Part shown: piece after piece, positions 1-7,449 of the stretch
How the letters are laid out: each line of letters starts with the position of its first letter
Position numbering within the stretch: the first letter of the stretch is position 1
From: an uncultured Clostridia bacterium
GTDB taxonomy: Bacteria; Bacillota; Clostridia; Christensenellales; Aristaeellaceae
Assembly (NCBI GenBank): GCA_944333055.1
Contig: CALVKT010000054.1
Span: 1-47,729, forward strand
Direction of reading: 5' to 3'
DNA: 47,729 bases
The notes under the pieces: model-generated
Told to the model about the DNA's origin: nothing
Seen by the model: only the letters and a program-made list of their open reading frames with translations
The model's database searches: none
Program-made: the position numbers and the translations under genes

Positions 1-617
1 TTTCCTTCCTTGAGTAAAGTTGTAGATCGGCTATGCGAGACGATATGTAATCTCTCTGCCGAGACAATCCAATCCATCTCAGGGAGAGATTGGATTATTA
101 AGTGTTTTAATTGAAATTCAGTATTAATCCACCACAGCACCATTTCGACAAAGCTGCCGGAGATGTGGTTGATTAAGAAATCCTGCGGAATATCGGCATT
201 GCTTTTCCTGTTTTGATCGACAAACTGGTTTTGTATCAATCCGTTTAAGCTGTCCTTGAAATACCGCAGAAAGAGTTCGCTGCTTTCGCAGGAAAGCAAT
301 TCCAGAATGTGGTTTTCATTCTCCTGCAGGTGTTGCAACAAGTGGCAGAACACAGACTCCGACGCGTTTGTGTCAGCATACAATCCGTGCGTGTGGGTGC
401 AGTCCATTGCGCTGCTGATGATATGGCCGAAAAGTTCTTCGCATAAGGCTTTGAGCAAGTCGTCCTTTGTTCCAAAGTGCGCATAGAATGTTGTTCGGCC
501 GATGTCTGCGGTATCGATGATCTCCTGCACCGTAATCCTGCTATAACTCTTTTCCGCCAGGAGCGCGCTGAACGCAGTAAAAATAGCCGCCCTCGTTTTC
601 TGCTGTCGCCTGTCCAT
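1..617 (-). CDS. TetR/AcrR family transcriptional regulator (3' end beyond window)
   Basis: Reading leftward from the ATG at 617, the frame stays open for about 205 codons to the window edge, so the stop lies outside. The N-terminal 50 residues are a classic TetR DNA-binding domain: MDRRQQKTRAAIFTAF, then ITVQEIIDTADIGRTTFYAHFGTKDDLL, the helix-turn-helix plus the YxHFxxKxxLL helix. The remainder is a helical ligand-binding domain with no recognisable ligand signature. It is divergent from the metal ATPase at 811, so control of that pump and of itself is the simple inference. After the WWINTEF segment, near residue 165, the tail does not look like a usual TetR C-terminus, and a 9-bp inverted repeat (66-74/88-96) lies in that part. 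The tail may be altered or fused. The family call is firm; the target is inferred. Confidence 0.88.
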   Translation of the reverse strand, partial: MDRRQQKTRAAIFTAFSALLAEKSYSRITVQEIIDTADIGRTTFYAHFGTKDDLLKALCEELFGHIISSAMDCTHTHGLYADTNASESVFCHLLQHLQENENHILELLSCESSELFLRYFKDSLNGLIQNQFVDQNRKSNADIPQDFLINHISGSFVEMVLWWINTEFQLKHLIIQSLPEMDWIVSAERLHIVSHSRSTTLLKEG

Positions 618-632
618 GATAACGCCTTTCGT

Positions 633-650
633 ACAATTTTTCAAAATTGT
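633..650. promoter_or_regulatory. Perfect 18-bp palindrome, candidate TetR operator
   Basis: ACAATTTT-TC-AAAATTGT is an 8+2+8 perfect inverted repeat ending 16 bp upstream of the TetR start codon. Its size and position suit autoregulation by the divergent TetR protein. A second palindrome, TTGTCA-A-TGACAA, lies at 764-776 in front of the ATPase gene. Which one binds the regulator cannot be told from sequence. Confidence 0.5.
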
Positions 651-681
651 TCCATACGAAACACAGGGACGATATTGTCCG

Positions 682-710
682 TTGCATTTCTCCCGGTTCC
701 TGTCTACAAT
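682..710 (+). promoter_or_regulatory. Putative sigma-A promoter for the metal ATPase
   Basis: TTGCAT (682-687), a 17-bp spacer and TACAAT (705-710) face the ATPase gene. This gives a leader of about 95 nt that contains the 764-776 palindrome. Confidence 0.45.
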
Positions 711-810
711 AAAAGAGAACAAAGTGTTTGGTATTAAATCGATTGTACGGAAAAAACGGACGATTGTCAATGACAAATCCGTTTGAAACGTCGTGCGGAT
801 TGGAGGAACC

Positions 811-2709
811 ATGATGCTCAAGAAACTCAATGATCTTCTGGCCGGGCTTCCCATGACGATTGTGTCCGGTGTATTCCTGCTGCTGGACTTGGTCCCGCAC
901 TTGATCGAGGAGTTTGGCGGTGCGCCGGTGCAGCTTTCGTTTCTGCCGTTTGACCCGGCGTGGGTCACGATCTTTATCAGCGGCGTGCCGCTTTTGTATC
1001 TGGCAATATGGCGAATCATCCACAATCCTGGCATCAGCAAAATATCGTCTGCCCTTTTGATTTGTATTGCCATGTTCGCCGCCATCGCAGTCGGCGATCT
1101 GTTTGCGGCGGGCGAAGTCGTGTTGATCATGGCAATCGGCGCACTTCTGGAGGAAGCCACGACAAACCGGGCGAAAAAGGGCCTCAAAAATCTGATCAGC
1201 CTCGCGCCGGCAAAGGGACGAAGGATCATGGACGGGAAAGAAGACATGATACCGGCGGAGGCAATCCGGCAAGGGGATATTCTGCGCATTCTGCCCGGTG
1301 AAACCATCCCGGTTGACGGAACGATCATACGCGGCGAGACATCGGTCGACCAGTCCATTATGACGGGAAAATCCCTGCCGGTTGACAAGGGTGTGGGCGA
1401 AGAAGTGTTTTGCGGCACCATCAACCGCTTCGGTTCGATTGATATTTCGGCAACAAAAGTGGGCGAAAACAGTTCTTTGCAAAAGCTGATCCGCATGGTG
1501 CAGGACGCGGAGCATAAACAGGCGCCCATGCAGAGAATCGCCGACCGCGTGGCAAGCTGGCTCGTTCCGGTCGCCCTGCTGATCGCCATTCTCTCCTATG
1601 TGTTCACCGGGAATATCGTTACAGCCGTCACCGTGTTGGTCGTGTTCTGCCCCTGCGCCCTTGTATTGGCAACGCCGACCGCCATCATGGCGGCAATCGG
1701 GCAGGCGACAAAACACGGTGTGATCATCAAGTCCGGCGAAGCGCTTGAAAAGATGGGAAAAGTGGACACGATTGCTTTTGACAAAACCGGCACATTGACC
1801 TATGGCCGCCTGGATGTCAGCGATACGATTTCCTTTGATGCATCAATCCGTGAAGCGGACTTGCTTTCTCTGGCCGCTTCTGCCGAAGCCAGGAGCGAAC
1901 ACCCGCTTGGAAAAGCGATTGTGGCGCATGCCAGGGCAAAAGACGCCCCACTGATGGAATCGACCGATTTCAAAATGACGGCCGGCAGGGGAATTGCTGC
2001 GGAGGTGGACCATCGAAGATTGCTCTGCGGCAATGAAAAATTCCTCGCCGAAAACGGCGTTTCGATTGACGATAAAGTGCGGTCCACATTAGACCGGCTC
2101 CGCTCACAGGGAAAAGCCGCCATGCTTGTTGCGCAGGATCAGACATGTATCGGCGTCATAGCGCTTTCCGATGTGCTGCGCCCGGAAGCGAAAGACATGG
2201 TTTCCCGTCTTTCGAATATGCACACGCGCACCGTTCTGCTCACCGGCGACCATCAGAAAACGGCCGACTACTTTGCGCAGCAGGTTGGGATATCCGAAGT
2301 GCGGGCAGAACTGCTGCCGGAAGAAAAGGTGCGGAGCATTGCGGACTTGCAGGCAGAACGCCACAAGGTTTGCATGATCGGCGACGGTGTCAACGACGCG
2401 CCGGCTCTGAAAACCGCCGATGTAAGCGTGGCCATGGGAAGCATGGGCAGCGACATCGCCGTTGACGCCGCAGAAATCGCGCTGATGCACGATGATATTT
2501 CACAAATCCCGTATTTGAAGCGGCTGTCTGATGCAACGGTGAAGACGATCAAAGTCAGCATCACCCTGTCCATGTGCATCAACTTTGCCGCAATCGTATT
2601 GTCCCTCATGGAAATATTGACGCCCACGACCGGGGCGCTGGTACACAACGCGGGTTCCTGCTTCGTCGTGCTGATTGCTGCGCTGCTCTATGACAGAAAG
2701 TTTGAATGA
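811..2709 (+). CDS. Heavy-metal-translocating P1B-type ATPase
   Basis: A membrane pump of 632 aa expected to export a transition metal using ATP. The CPC metal-binding motif (VVFCPCALVLATP), the phosphorylation loop DKTGTLT, the P1B SEHPLG histidine-proline motif and the hinge GDGVNDAPAL are all present. Hydrophobic segments precede the actuator domain, and two follow the ATP-binding domain. There is no N-terminal HMA/CxxC domain. The last helix has HNAGS, which is neither the classic Cu(I) nor the classic Zn/Cd signature, so the metal is open. The actuator loop reads MTGKSLPVDK where the family has TGES, which loses the glutamate needed for dephosphorylation; activity may be impaired. The ATG at 811 is chosen because GGAGG lies at 802-806; an upstream GTG at 793 is in frame. 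Confidence 0.92.
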   Translation: MMLKKLNDLLAGLPMTIVSGVFLLLDLVPHLIEEFGGAPVQLSFLPFDPAWVTIFISGVPLLYLAIWRIIHNPGISKISSALLICIAMFAAIAVGDLFAAGEVVLIMAIGALLEEATTNRAKKGLKNLISLAPAKGRRIMDGKEDMIPAEAIRQGDILRILPGETIPVDGTIIRGETSVDQSIMTGKSLPVDKGVGEEVFCGTINRFGSIDISATKVGENSSLQKLIRMVQDAEHKQAPMQRIADRVASWLVPVALLIAILSYVFTGNIVTAVTVLVVFCPCALVLATPTAIMAAIGQATKHGVIIKSGEALEKMGKVDTIAFDKTGTLTYGRLDVSDTISFDASIREADLLSLAASAEARSEHPLGKAIVAHARAKDAPLMESTDFKMTAGRGIAAEVDHRRLLCGNEKFLAENGVSIDDKVRSTLDRLRSQGKAAMLVAQDQTCIGVIALSDVLRPEAKDMVSRLSNMHTRTVLLTGDHQKTADYFAQQVGISEVRAELLPEEKVRSIADLQAERHKVCMIGDGVNDAPALKTADVSVAMGSMGSDIAVDAAEIALMHDDISQIPYLKRLSDATVKTIKVSITLSMCINFAAIVLSLMEILTPTTGALVHNAGSCFVVLIAALLYDRKFE

Positions 2710-2758
2710 GATTTCGACAGCCTGCGTTTGATTTTGACCGGCATATGCTGCGCTCGCC

Positions 2759-2811
2759 GCATACAACAAACGGGCAGGAGGCCTTTGACCTCTTGCCCGT
2801 TTGTTGTATGC
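2759..2811. terminator. 23-bp near-perfect palindrome between convergent genes
   Basis: Arms 2759-2781 and 2789-2811 pair over 23 bp with one mismatch around a 7-nt loop. It sits between the 3' ends of the ATPase gene (+) and trmO (-). There is no clear T-tract, but position and strength suit a bidirectional terminator or transcript-end stabiliser. Confidence 0.6.
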
Positions 2812-2814
2812 GCT

Positions 2815-3498
2815 TCAACGTTCGCTTTTTTCATTCGTCACATCCACCACCCGAAGCACGCCGTTTTCCACGGTGAAGCGGATGTGATCGCCCGCAAAGC
2901 GCAGGCCGTACACGCGCGCGGGGTCGTCCTGATAGGCGGGGCGGGGGTCGCCGGCGAGCACGCCGCGCAGCGCCTGCCGCCTGTGTGCGTCGATCTTCTC
3001 TTCCAGCGCCGCCGGGAAATCGACTGTGAGCGCGTAGCCCGCCCGCTCGGCGGCGAAGCCGCCGCGCGCGTCGGGATGGCTGTCCACGTGCGGCAGGTAC
3101 GGCTTGATGTCGTAGATGGGCGTGCCGCTCATCAGGTCCGCGCCGCCGACCACGAGCACGGGGCCCTGCGGCGTGCGCAGGCGCACGTCTTCCAGCGTCA
3201 CGCAGGACAACCCCATGGGGTTCGGGCGAAACGGCGAGCGCGTGGCGAACCCGCCCACGCGCGCGTTGCCGCCCAGCCGCGGCGGGCGCACCGTGGGCGA
3301 CCAGCCCTCGCGCGCCGACTCGGAAAACGCCCAGATCAGCCACAGGTGCGAGTAGCCCTCGATGCCGCGCAGCGCGTTCTCGTCGCGATACGCCGGCTCA
3401 AAGACGATCTGCGCGCGCGTCTGGGGCACGAGGCCGCTCTGGCGCGGGATGCCGAACTTCTCGTCAAACTCGCCGTACAATCGCGCGATGACCTTCAT
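2815..3498 (-). CDS. trmO: TrmO-type tRNA N6-methyltransferase (TsaA/YaeB family)
   Basis: 227 aa. TrmO proteins use S-adenosylmethionine to methylate N6 of threonylcarbamoyladenosine at tRNA position 37. The family core is clear: GYSHLWLIWAFSES near residue 45, then RPPRLGGN, the signature RSPFRPNPMGLSCVTLE and DIKPYLPHVD. The C-terminal part (DPRPAYQDDP, then YGLRFAGDHIRF) matches the small TrmO C-terminal domain. The ATG at 3498 overlaps the stop of the preceding regulator gene as ATGA, so the two are probably translationally coupled. Nothing is visibly missing. Confidence 0.9.
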   Translation of the reverse strand: MKVIARLYGEFDEKFGIPRQSGLVPQTRAQIVFEPAYRDENALRGIEGYSHLWLIWAFSESAREGWSPTVRPPRLGGNARVGGFATRSPFRPNPMGLSCVTLEDVRLRTPQGPVLVVGGADLMSGTPIYDIKPYLPHVDSHPDARGGFAAERAGYALTVDFPAALEEKIDAHRRQALRGVLAGDPRPAYQDDPARVYGLRFAGDHIRFTVENGVLRVVDVTNEKSER

Positions 3499-4199
3499 CT
3501 GATCAGCACCCCCGGCACCTCGACGCCAGAGTCGTTCATCGTCTGCATCATGTGGCGCTGCGCCGCCTGCCTGGCGCGCGCGCTGTCGCGCGCCGCGATC
3601 GCCCGGTAGATCTCCAGATGGCACAGGCTCGCGCGCCGGTAGCTGCCCTCCACGTAGTGCGTGTGCCGGTAGCCCGCGCTGATGGACTCGTGAATCGTGG
3701 GCAGCAGGCGCATCATCACGTCGTTGCCGGTGCACCGGGCGATCACGGAGTGAAACTCCGCGTCGTAGGGCGTGTAATTCTCTCCGTGCAGATAGGCGTT
3801 GTCCATCTTGTCCAGCAGCGCCTTCATCTGGCTGAGGTGTTCTTCCTGCCGCCGCAGCGCCGCCAGCGCGGCGACGCTGGGCTCCACCAGCAGCCGCGTC
3901 TCCAGCAGCTGCGCGATCAGATCATCCTGATCGGCAAAGCGCAGCCCAAGCGGGTCGTCCGCCAGCCCCGGCATGGCGCACAGAAACGTGCCCTGCCCCT
4001 GGCGGATATCGACGATGCGCTCCGTCTGCAAGATCTTGACCGCCTCGCGCACCGTCGAGCGGCTCACGCCAAAGCGCGCCATCAGCTCCACCTCGGCGGG
4101 CAGCTTGGTGCCGGTCTGCATCTCCTCCTGGATAATCATCTCCCGGAGTTGATCGGCAATCTGTTCGGGCAGCTTGCGCGCTCTCTTCACCGAATCCAT
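3495..4199 (-). CDS. FadR-subfamily GntR regulator (FCD domain)
   Basis: 234 aa. The N-terminal winged helix contains AEVELMARFGVSRSTVREAVKIL, about residues 40-62, and a wing with RQGQGTF. The C-terminal all-helical FCD domain has the usual metal-site residues (DAEFHSVIARCTGN, later CHLEIYRAI and QRHM). FCD regulators mostly respond to small organic or sugar acids; the effector here is unknown. The start is set by AAAGGAG just upstream. The only partner gene is trmO, an unlikely metabolic target, so the real regulon may lie elsewhere. A strong promoter is at 4497-4525. Confidence 0.88.
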   Translation of the reverse strand: MDSVKRARKLPEQIADQLREMIIQEEMQTGTKLPAEVELMARFGVSRSTVREAVKILQTERIVDIRQGQGTFLCAMPGLADDPLGLRFADQDDLIAQLLETRLLVEPSVAALAALRRQEEHLSQMKALLDKMDNAYLHGENYTPYDAEFHSVIARCTGNDVMMRLLPTIHESISAGYRHTHYVEGSYRRASLCHLEIYRAIAARDSARARQAAQRHMMQTMNDSGVEVPGVLIR

Positions 4200-4264
4200 G
4201 ATCGCTCCTTTCCGGCATCCGTCCGGATGCGCATGATATACGGGGTGTGGACGGAGAACGGTAA

Positions 4265-4460
4265 AACGGGGGCACGTCGGGGCTGCCGCCCCAACCCCCG
4301 CTCGGTGCCCCGAACCCTGCAAGGGACCGGAGCCTGCCGCCGCCAGCGGCGGATGCAGGCAGGCGAAGCGTCGGGAATCGCAAGGAGCAACCGAAGGGTG
4401 CGACGATGCGAGTTCTCCGGCTCCCTTGACCCTTCTTCGCTTCGCGGCGCATGCGCCGCC
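4265..4460 (-). repeat. GC-rich stem-loop intergenic repeat (leader of the FCD regulator)
   Basis: This non-coding stretch between promoter and start codon contains the family landmarks read on the minus strand: CGCGAAGCGAAG near 4434-4446 and the GGGGC-GGCA-GCCCC hairpin at 4279-4292. Further inverted repeats such as GCCGCC/GGCGGC lie between them. It would be transcribed as a structured 5' leader. It belongs to the same family as copies at 8563, 11337, 18500, 28630 and 29221. Confidence 0.6.
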
Positions 4461-4496
4461 GGGGGAATGACGGGCTTGTTCATCTGCCGTCTGAAC

Positions 4497-4525
4497 ATTA
4501 TAGCACACGCCTTTCCTTTTCTCAA
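4497..4525 (-). promoter_or_regulatory. Sigma-A promoter for the FCD regulator-trmO pair
   Basis: On the minus strand TTGAGA (4525-4520), a 17-bp spacer and a perfect TATAAT (4502-4497). The leader is about 290 nt. Six decamer repeats lie just upstream of the -35 box. Confidence 0.75.
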
Positions 4526-4540
4526 GGCGCGCGAAAGGCA

Positions 4541-4600
4541 TGTAAAGATGTGTGAAGGTGTGCAAAGACGTGTAAAGACGTGCAAAGACGTGTAAAAAAC
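4541..4600. repeat. Six tandem 10-bp repeats
   Basis: Decamers close to TGYAAAGACG run in exact 10-bp register: TGTAAAGATG, TGTGAAGGTG, TGCAAAGACG, TGTAAAGACG, TGCAAAGACG, TGTAAAAAAC. The array sits 16 bp upstream of the promoter at 4497-4525, with helical-turn spacing, so it could be a regulator-binding array. It is too short for more than inference. Confidence 0.8.
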
Positions 4601-4622
4601 CGCCTCCCCTGTGGAAAGCGGC
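4594..4622 (-). terminator. Rho-independent terminator of the ribU operon
   Basis: Minus-strand stem CCGCTTTCC/GGGGAGGCGG (with G-U pairs) followed by TTTTTT, directly after the stop of the flavoprotein gene at 4635. Confidence 0.75.
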
Positions 4623-4634
4623 CTGATTGCTGAT

Positions 4635-5120
4635 TCACTTCCGGTCGTAGGGCTTGACCTCGACGCTCTGCCTGTCAAAGTCGATGAAGATCTGAAATGC
4701 GTAGTTCTCCTCGCAGGTGTCCCAGATCTCCACGAACCTGGGCGTCACCTCGATGAGGATCTCGGTGTCCTCGTGGGAGTACTTGTTGTAGCTGCCCCAC
4801 AGGTGCTCCTTGTAGAGCGTCTCGAAGCGGCGGCCCGGCTCATCGACGACGAGGCCCCTGTTTTTCGCCACGCCCTCCACCTGCACGCCGCTCCAGCACA
4901 GGGCGACGTTCGGATTCCGATAGAGCTGCTGCGTCTTGCGGAAGTTCTTGTCCGTCTTGAACCAGATCTTGCGGTCATAGAACAGGCAGCTGACGTTGCG
5001 CACCATCACGTGGTCGTCAACCGAGCTGGCCAGCGCCATGATTCTGGAGACGCCGAGCTTGTCAAACATGATCTCAACGGCCTGATCGAACGTCAGGTTT
5101 TTGTCCGCGCTGAATTGCAT
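4635..5120 (-). CDS. Pyridoxamine 5'-phosphate oxidase-like FMN-binding protein
   Basis: 161 aa with the split-barrel flavin-binding layout: MALASSVDDHVMVRNVSCLFYDRKIWFKTDKNFRKTQQLYRNPNVALC, the usual N-terminal half of this superfamily, then a C-terminal part rich in aromatic and acidic residues. A catalytic role cannot be assigned; such proteins are FMN- or F420-dependent reductases or flavin binders. It starts 31 bp after ribU with an AAGGAGG site, so it is co-transcribed under the FMN riboswitch. This supports flavin as its cofactor. Confidence 0.8.
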   Translation of the reverse strand: MQFSADKNLTFDQAVEIMFDKLGVSRIMALASSVDDHVMVRNVSCLFYDRKIWFKTDKNFRKTQQLYRNPNVALCWSGVQVEGVAKNRGLVVDEPGRRFETLYKEHLWGSYNKYSHEDTEILIEVTPRFVEIWDTCEENYAFQIFIDFDRQSVEVKPYDRK

Positions 5121-5151
5121 CGCATATCCTCCTTGTCAAGCGGCGTGCGCG

Positions 5152-5751
5152 TCACTGAATGAACTTCTTGAGCGGCACGCTGATCTTCTTGTAGACGAGC
5201 ATGGCGATGATGGAGATCACCGTCATGGAGATCAGGTTGAACGGAACGATCGAGAAGGCGACCATCGTCGGCACGTCGTCAATCCACGGGTTGACCGCGC
5301 TGCACATGTCCACGATGCCCTGCCAGTTCATGCCGTAGAGCTTGATATAGAAGGGGAATGTGATGAACAGGTTGGTGGCGATGGCCGTGAGCACGCCCAC
5401 CACCGTGCCGATGACAAGGCCGATCGCCGCGCCCCTGCGCGTTCTGTGGCGGCGGTAGTAGAGCACGGCGGGCAGCACGTAGGCGCAGCTGAGCATGAAT
5501 TTCTGCAACTCGCCGGTGAGCATCGTGCTCGTGCCCTTGAACACCAGCTTGAGGAGGATCTTGAGGCCGATGATCTGCACCGCGCCCGCAGGGCCCAGCA
5601 CGTAGCCGCCGATGAGCTCAGGCAGATACGAAAAGTCGAACTCGGCGAACGGGGAGAGGATGGGGATCGGAAAGCTGAAGTACATCAGCACAAAGGCGAC
5701 GGCGCCCATCATGGCCGCGATGGACAGACGGCGAGTGGTGGTTCGTTTCAT
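5152..5751 (-). CDS. ribU: RibU-type riboflavin ECF transporter S component
   Basis: 199 aa with about six hydrophobic segments. The N-terminus (TRRLSIAAMMGAVAFVLMYFSFPIP, then AEFDFSYLPELIGGYVLGP) matches the riboflavin-specific S components that work with the shared EcfAA'T module, which is not in this window. Control by an upstream FMN riboswitch strongly supports riboflavin as substrate. The start at 5751 has GGGAGG 8-9 nt upstream. Confidence 0.9.
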   Translation of the reverse strand: MKRTTTRRLSIAAMMGAVAFVLMYFSFPIPILSPFAEFDFSYLPELIGGYVLGPAGAVQIIGLKILLKLVFKGTSTMLTGELQKFMLSCAYVLPAVLYYRRHRTRRGAAIGLVIGTVVGVLTAIATNLFITFPFYIKLYGMNWQGIVDMCSAVNPWIDDVPTMVAFSIVPFNLISMTVISIIAMLVYKKISVPLKKFIQ

Positions 5752-5769
5752 AGAGCATGCCTCCCATTG

Positions 5770-5808
5770 AAAAAAATTCCTGAAGCCAAAGCAAAGCGGC
5801 CTCAGGAA
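5770..5808 (-). terminator. Attenuator of the FMN riboswitch
   Basis: Minus strand TTCCTGAGGCC/GGCTTCAGGAA hairpin followed by TTTTTTT, between the aptamer and the ribU ribosome binding site. This is where a ligand-dependent terminator is expected. Confidence 0.85.
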
Positions 5809-5845
5809 GAATGATCGCAGGAAAAGCAAGCTCTCCGCGAAGTCG

Positions 5846-5962
5846 TCTTTTCTCATCCGGACTGTACCGTCGGTTCTGGAATCGCACCAGATCGGCCTCG
5901 CCGGGCGGCGAGGTTCATGGACTCTACCATCGGTCGGGAATTGCACCCTGCCCCAAAGACCA
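5846..5962 (-). ncRNA. FMN riboswitch (RFN element)
   Basis: The minus strand carries the conserved RFN blocks in order: GGGGCAGGGTG, AATTCCCGACCG, GGTAGAGTCCATGA, a variable GC-rich hairpin, CTGGTGCGATTCCAGAACCGACGG (in two blocks) and ACAGTCCGGATGAGA. It lies upstream of a riboflavin transporter and is followed by an intrinsic terminator, so FMN should switch transcription off. Confidence 0.96.
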
Positions 5963-5983
5963 TTCAGTTTGAACTTCGGCTTT

Positions 5984-6012
5984 ACTATACGGCAATGAGA
6001 AAGATTTGTCAA
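5984..6012 (-). promoter_or_regulatory. Promoter of the FMN riboswitch-ribU operon
   Basis: Minus strand TTGACA (6012-6007), a 17-bp spacer, TATAGT (5989-5984). The start point is expected about 15 nt before the aptamer. Confidence 0.85.
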
Positions 6013-6119
6013 GACGGCGCGCCGCTTTTTTTATCCCGGCGCGCGAAGCGCACGATTGGCTTTTTTCATGCGTCAGAAGGATTTTGCGGGAAACGCGCGA
6101 ATATTGAATAGGATTGAAT

Positions 6120-6270
6120 TTGCCTGAACAGGCAATTTTTGAAACCGGCGGAAAACCGCGCCGGTTTATCCCCAGACCTGTGGAAAACCAGGCGGGAAAC
6201 TTTTCCGGTTTTCACAGGGTTTTCCACAGCCAAAATGCCGCCGGTTTTGGGTTTTGGCGGCTTATCCCCG
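6120..6270. other. Region upstream of dnaN with degenerate DnaA-box-like sites
   Basis: Between ribU and dnaN lie a small hairpin TTGCCTG-AA-CAGGCAA followed by TTTTT (6120-6140), then TTATCCCCA (6166-6174), TGTGGAAAA (6179-6187), TTTTCCACA (6220-6228) and TTATCCCCG (6262-6270). None is a perfect TTATCCACA box, but the density is well above what is seen elsewhere apart from 8.9 kb and 39.3 kb. No confident dnaN promoter was seen. Confidence 0.5.
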
Positions 6271-6339
6271 TTTTCCACCGCCCTACGGCTACTCCTGCTG
6301 ATCTTTATATGCTGCTACTACGCCATGGAGGTTGATGAT

Positions 6340-7443
6340 ATGCGTTTTTCCTGCAATACCAACGATCTGAATGCGAGCCTCTCGATCGTCAGCCGCGCGC
6401 TGGCCGTTCGCTCCCCCAAGCCCATTTTGGAAGGCATCCTCTTTGAATCCTGCGAGGACGGCCTGCGCATCACGTGTACGGATCTGGCGCTGGGCATCGA
6501 GACGGTGATTCCGGCGTCCTTCAGCGAGGAGGGCCGGGCCGTTTTGCCGGGCAAGCTGCTGTGCGAGATCGTGCGCAAGCTGCCCGAAGGCGTCTGCGAC
6601 ATCGCCGTTTCCGAGCGCATGCAGGCGACGATCCGCTGCGCGAGCATCCGCACGACGATTTCGGGCTTTGATCCGGTCGAGTATCCGGAGCTGCCGCAGG
6701 TGGCGGGCGCGTCCTTTGAGATGGCGCAGAGCACGCTGCGCGACATGATCAACCGCACGCTGTTCGCCATCGCGCTGGACGAGAGCCGGCCCATCCTCAC
6801 CGGCTGCCTGATGGAGGTGAGCCGCATCGAGATGCACATGGTCGCGCTGGACGGCTTCCGCCTGGCGATGCGCACGGAGGCCGTCGACGGCCCGGAGCAG
6901 GACGTGGCCGCCGTGGTGGGCGGCAAGGTGCTCGGCGACATCGCCAGGATACTGGGCGACAGCGAGGAGCCGGTGCGCCTGTGCTTCAGCCGCAGCCACG
7001 TGCAGATGGACATGGGCGCGACGCACATCGTCGCCCGGCTGCTGGAGGGCGAGTTCATCCGCTACCGGCAGATACTGCCCCAGGAGTGGCAGACGCGCGT
7101 GACCGTGCGCCGGGGCGAGCTGAGCGGCGCCATCGACCGCGCGGGCCTCATCGCGCGCGAGGGCAAGAGCAATCTGGTCAATTTCCGCATCGACGGCGAC
7201 CAGCTGACCGTCACATCCAACGCCGAAAACGGCGACATGGAGGAGCAGATCGCCGTGACCACCGAGGGCAAGGACCTGACCATCGCCTTCAACATCCGCT
7301 ACATCACCGACGTGCTCAAGGCGCTCTCCGACGACGCGGTCTTCATGCGCTTTAATTCCAACGTGAGCCCGTGCGTCATCTGCCCCACCGAGGGGGAAAG
7401 CTACCTGTACCTGGTGCTGCCGGTGCGCGTGTTCAACGCATAA
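6340..7443 (+). CDS. dnaN: DNA polymerase III beta subunit (sliding clamp)
   Basis: 367 aa, normal length. Three clamp domains can be followed: MRFSCNTNDLNASLSIVSRAL at the start, the AVRSPKPILEGILFE motif of domain 1, SRPILTGCLMEV in domain 2, and the C-terminal VLPVRV tail that forms part of the peptide-binding cleft. It is the processivity ring for replication. The ATG at 6340 is preferred because GGAGG lies 8 nt upstream. recF follows after 6 bp. dnaA is not adjacent; it lies at 37845 on the other strand. Confidence 0.97.
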   Translation: MRFSCNTNDLNASLSIVSRALAVRSPKPILEGILFESCEDGLRITCTDLALGIETVIPASFSEEGRAVLPGKLLCEIVRKLPEGVCDIAVSERMQATIRCASIRTTISGFDPVEYPELPQVAGASFEMAQSTLRDMINRTLFAIALDESRPILTGCLMEVSRIEMHMVALDGFRLAMRTEAVDGPEQDVAAVVGGKVLGDIARILGDSEEPVRLCFSRSHVQMDMGATHIVARLLEGEFIRYRQILPQEWQTRVTVRRGELSGAIDRAGLIAREGKSNLVNFRIDGDQLTVTSNAENGDMEEQIAVTTEGKDLTIAFNIRYITDVLKALSDDAVFMRFNSNVSPCVICPTEGESYLYLVLPVRVFNA

Positions 7444-7449
7444 GAGAAG

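Noticed and set aside
4541-4600. Possible CRISPR array
   Set aside because: The units are 10 bp with no spacers, so it is a simple tandem repeat; no CRISPR array or cas gene is seen anywhere in the window.
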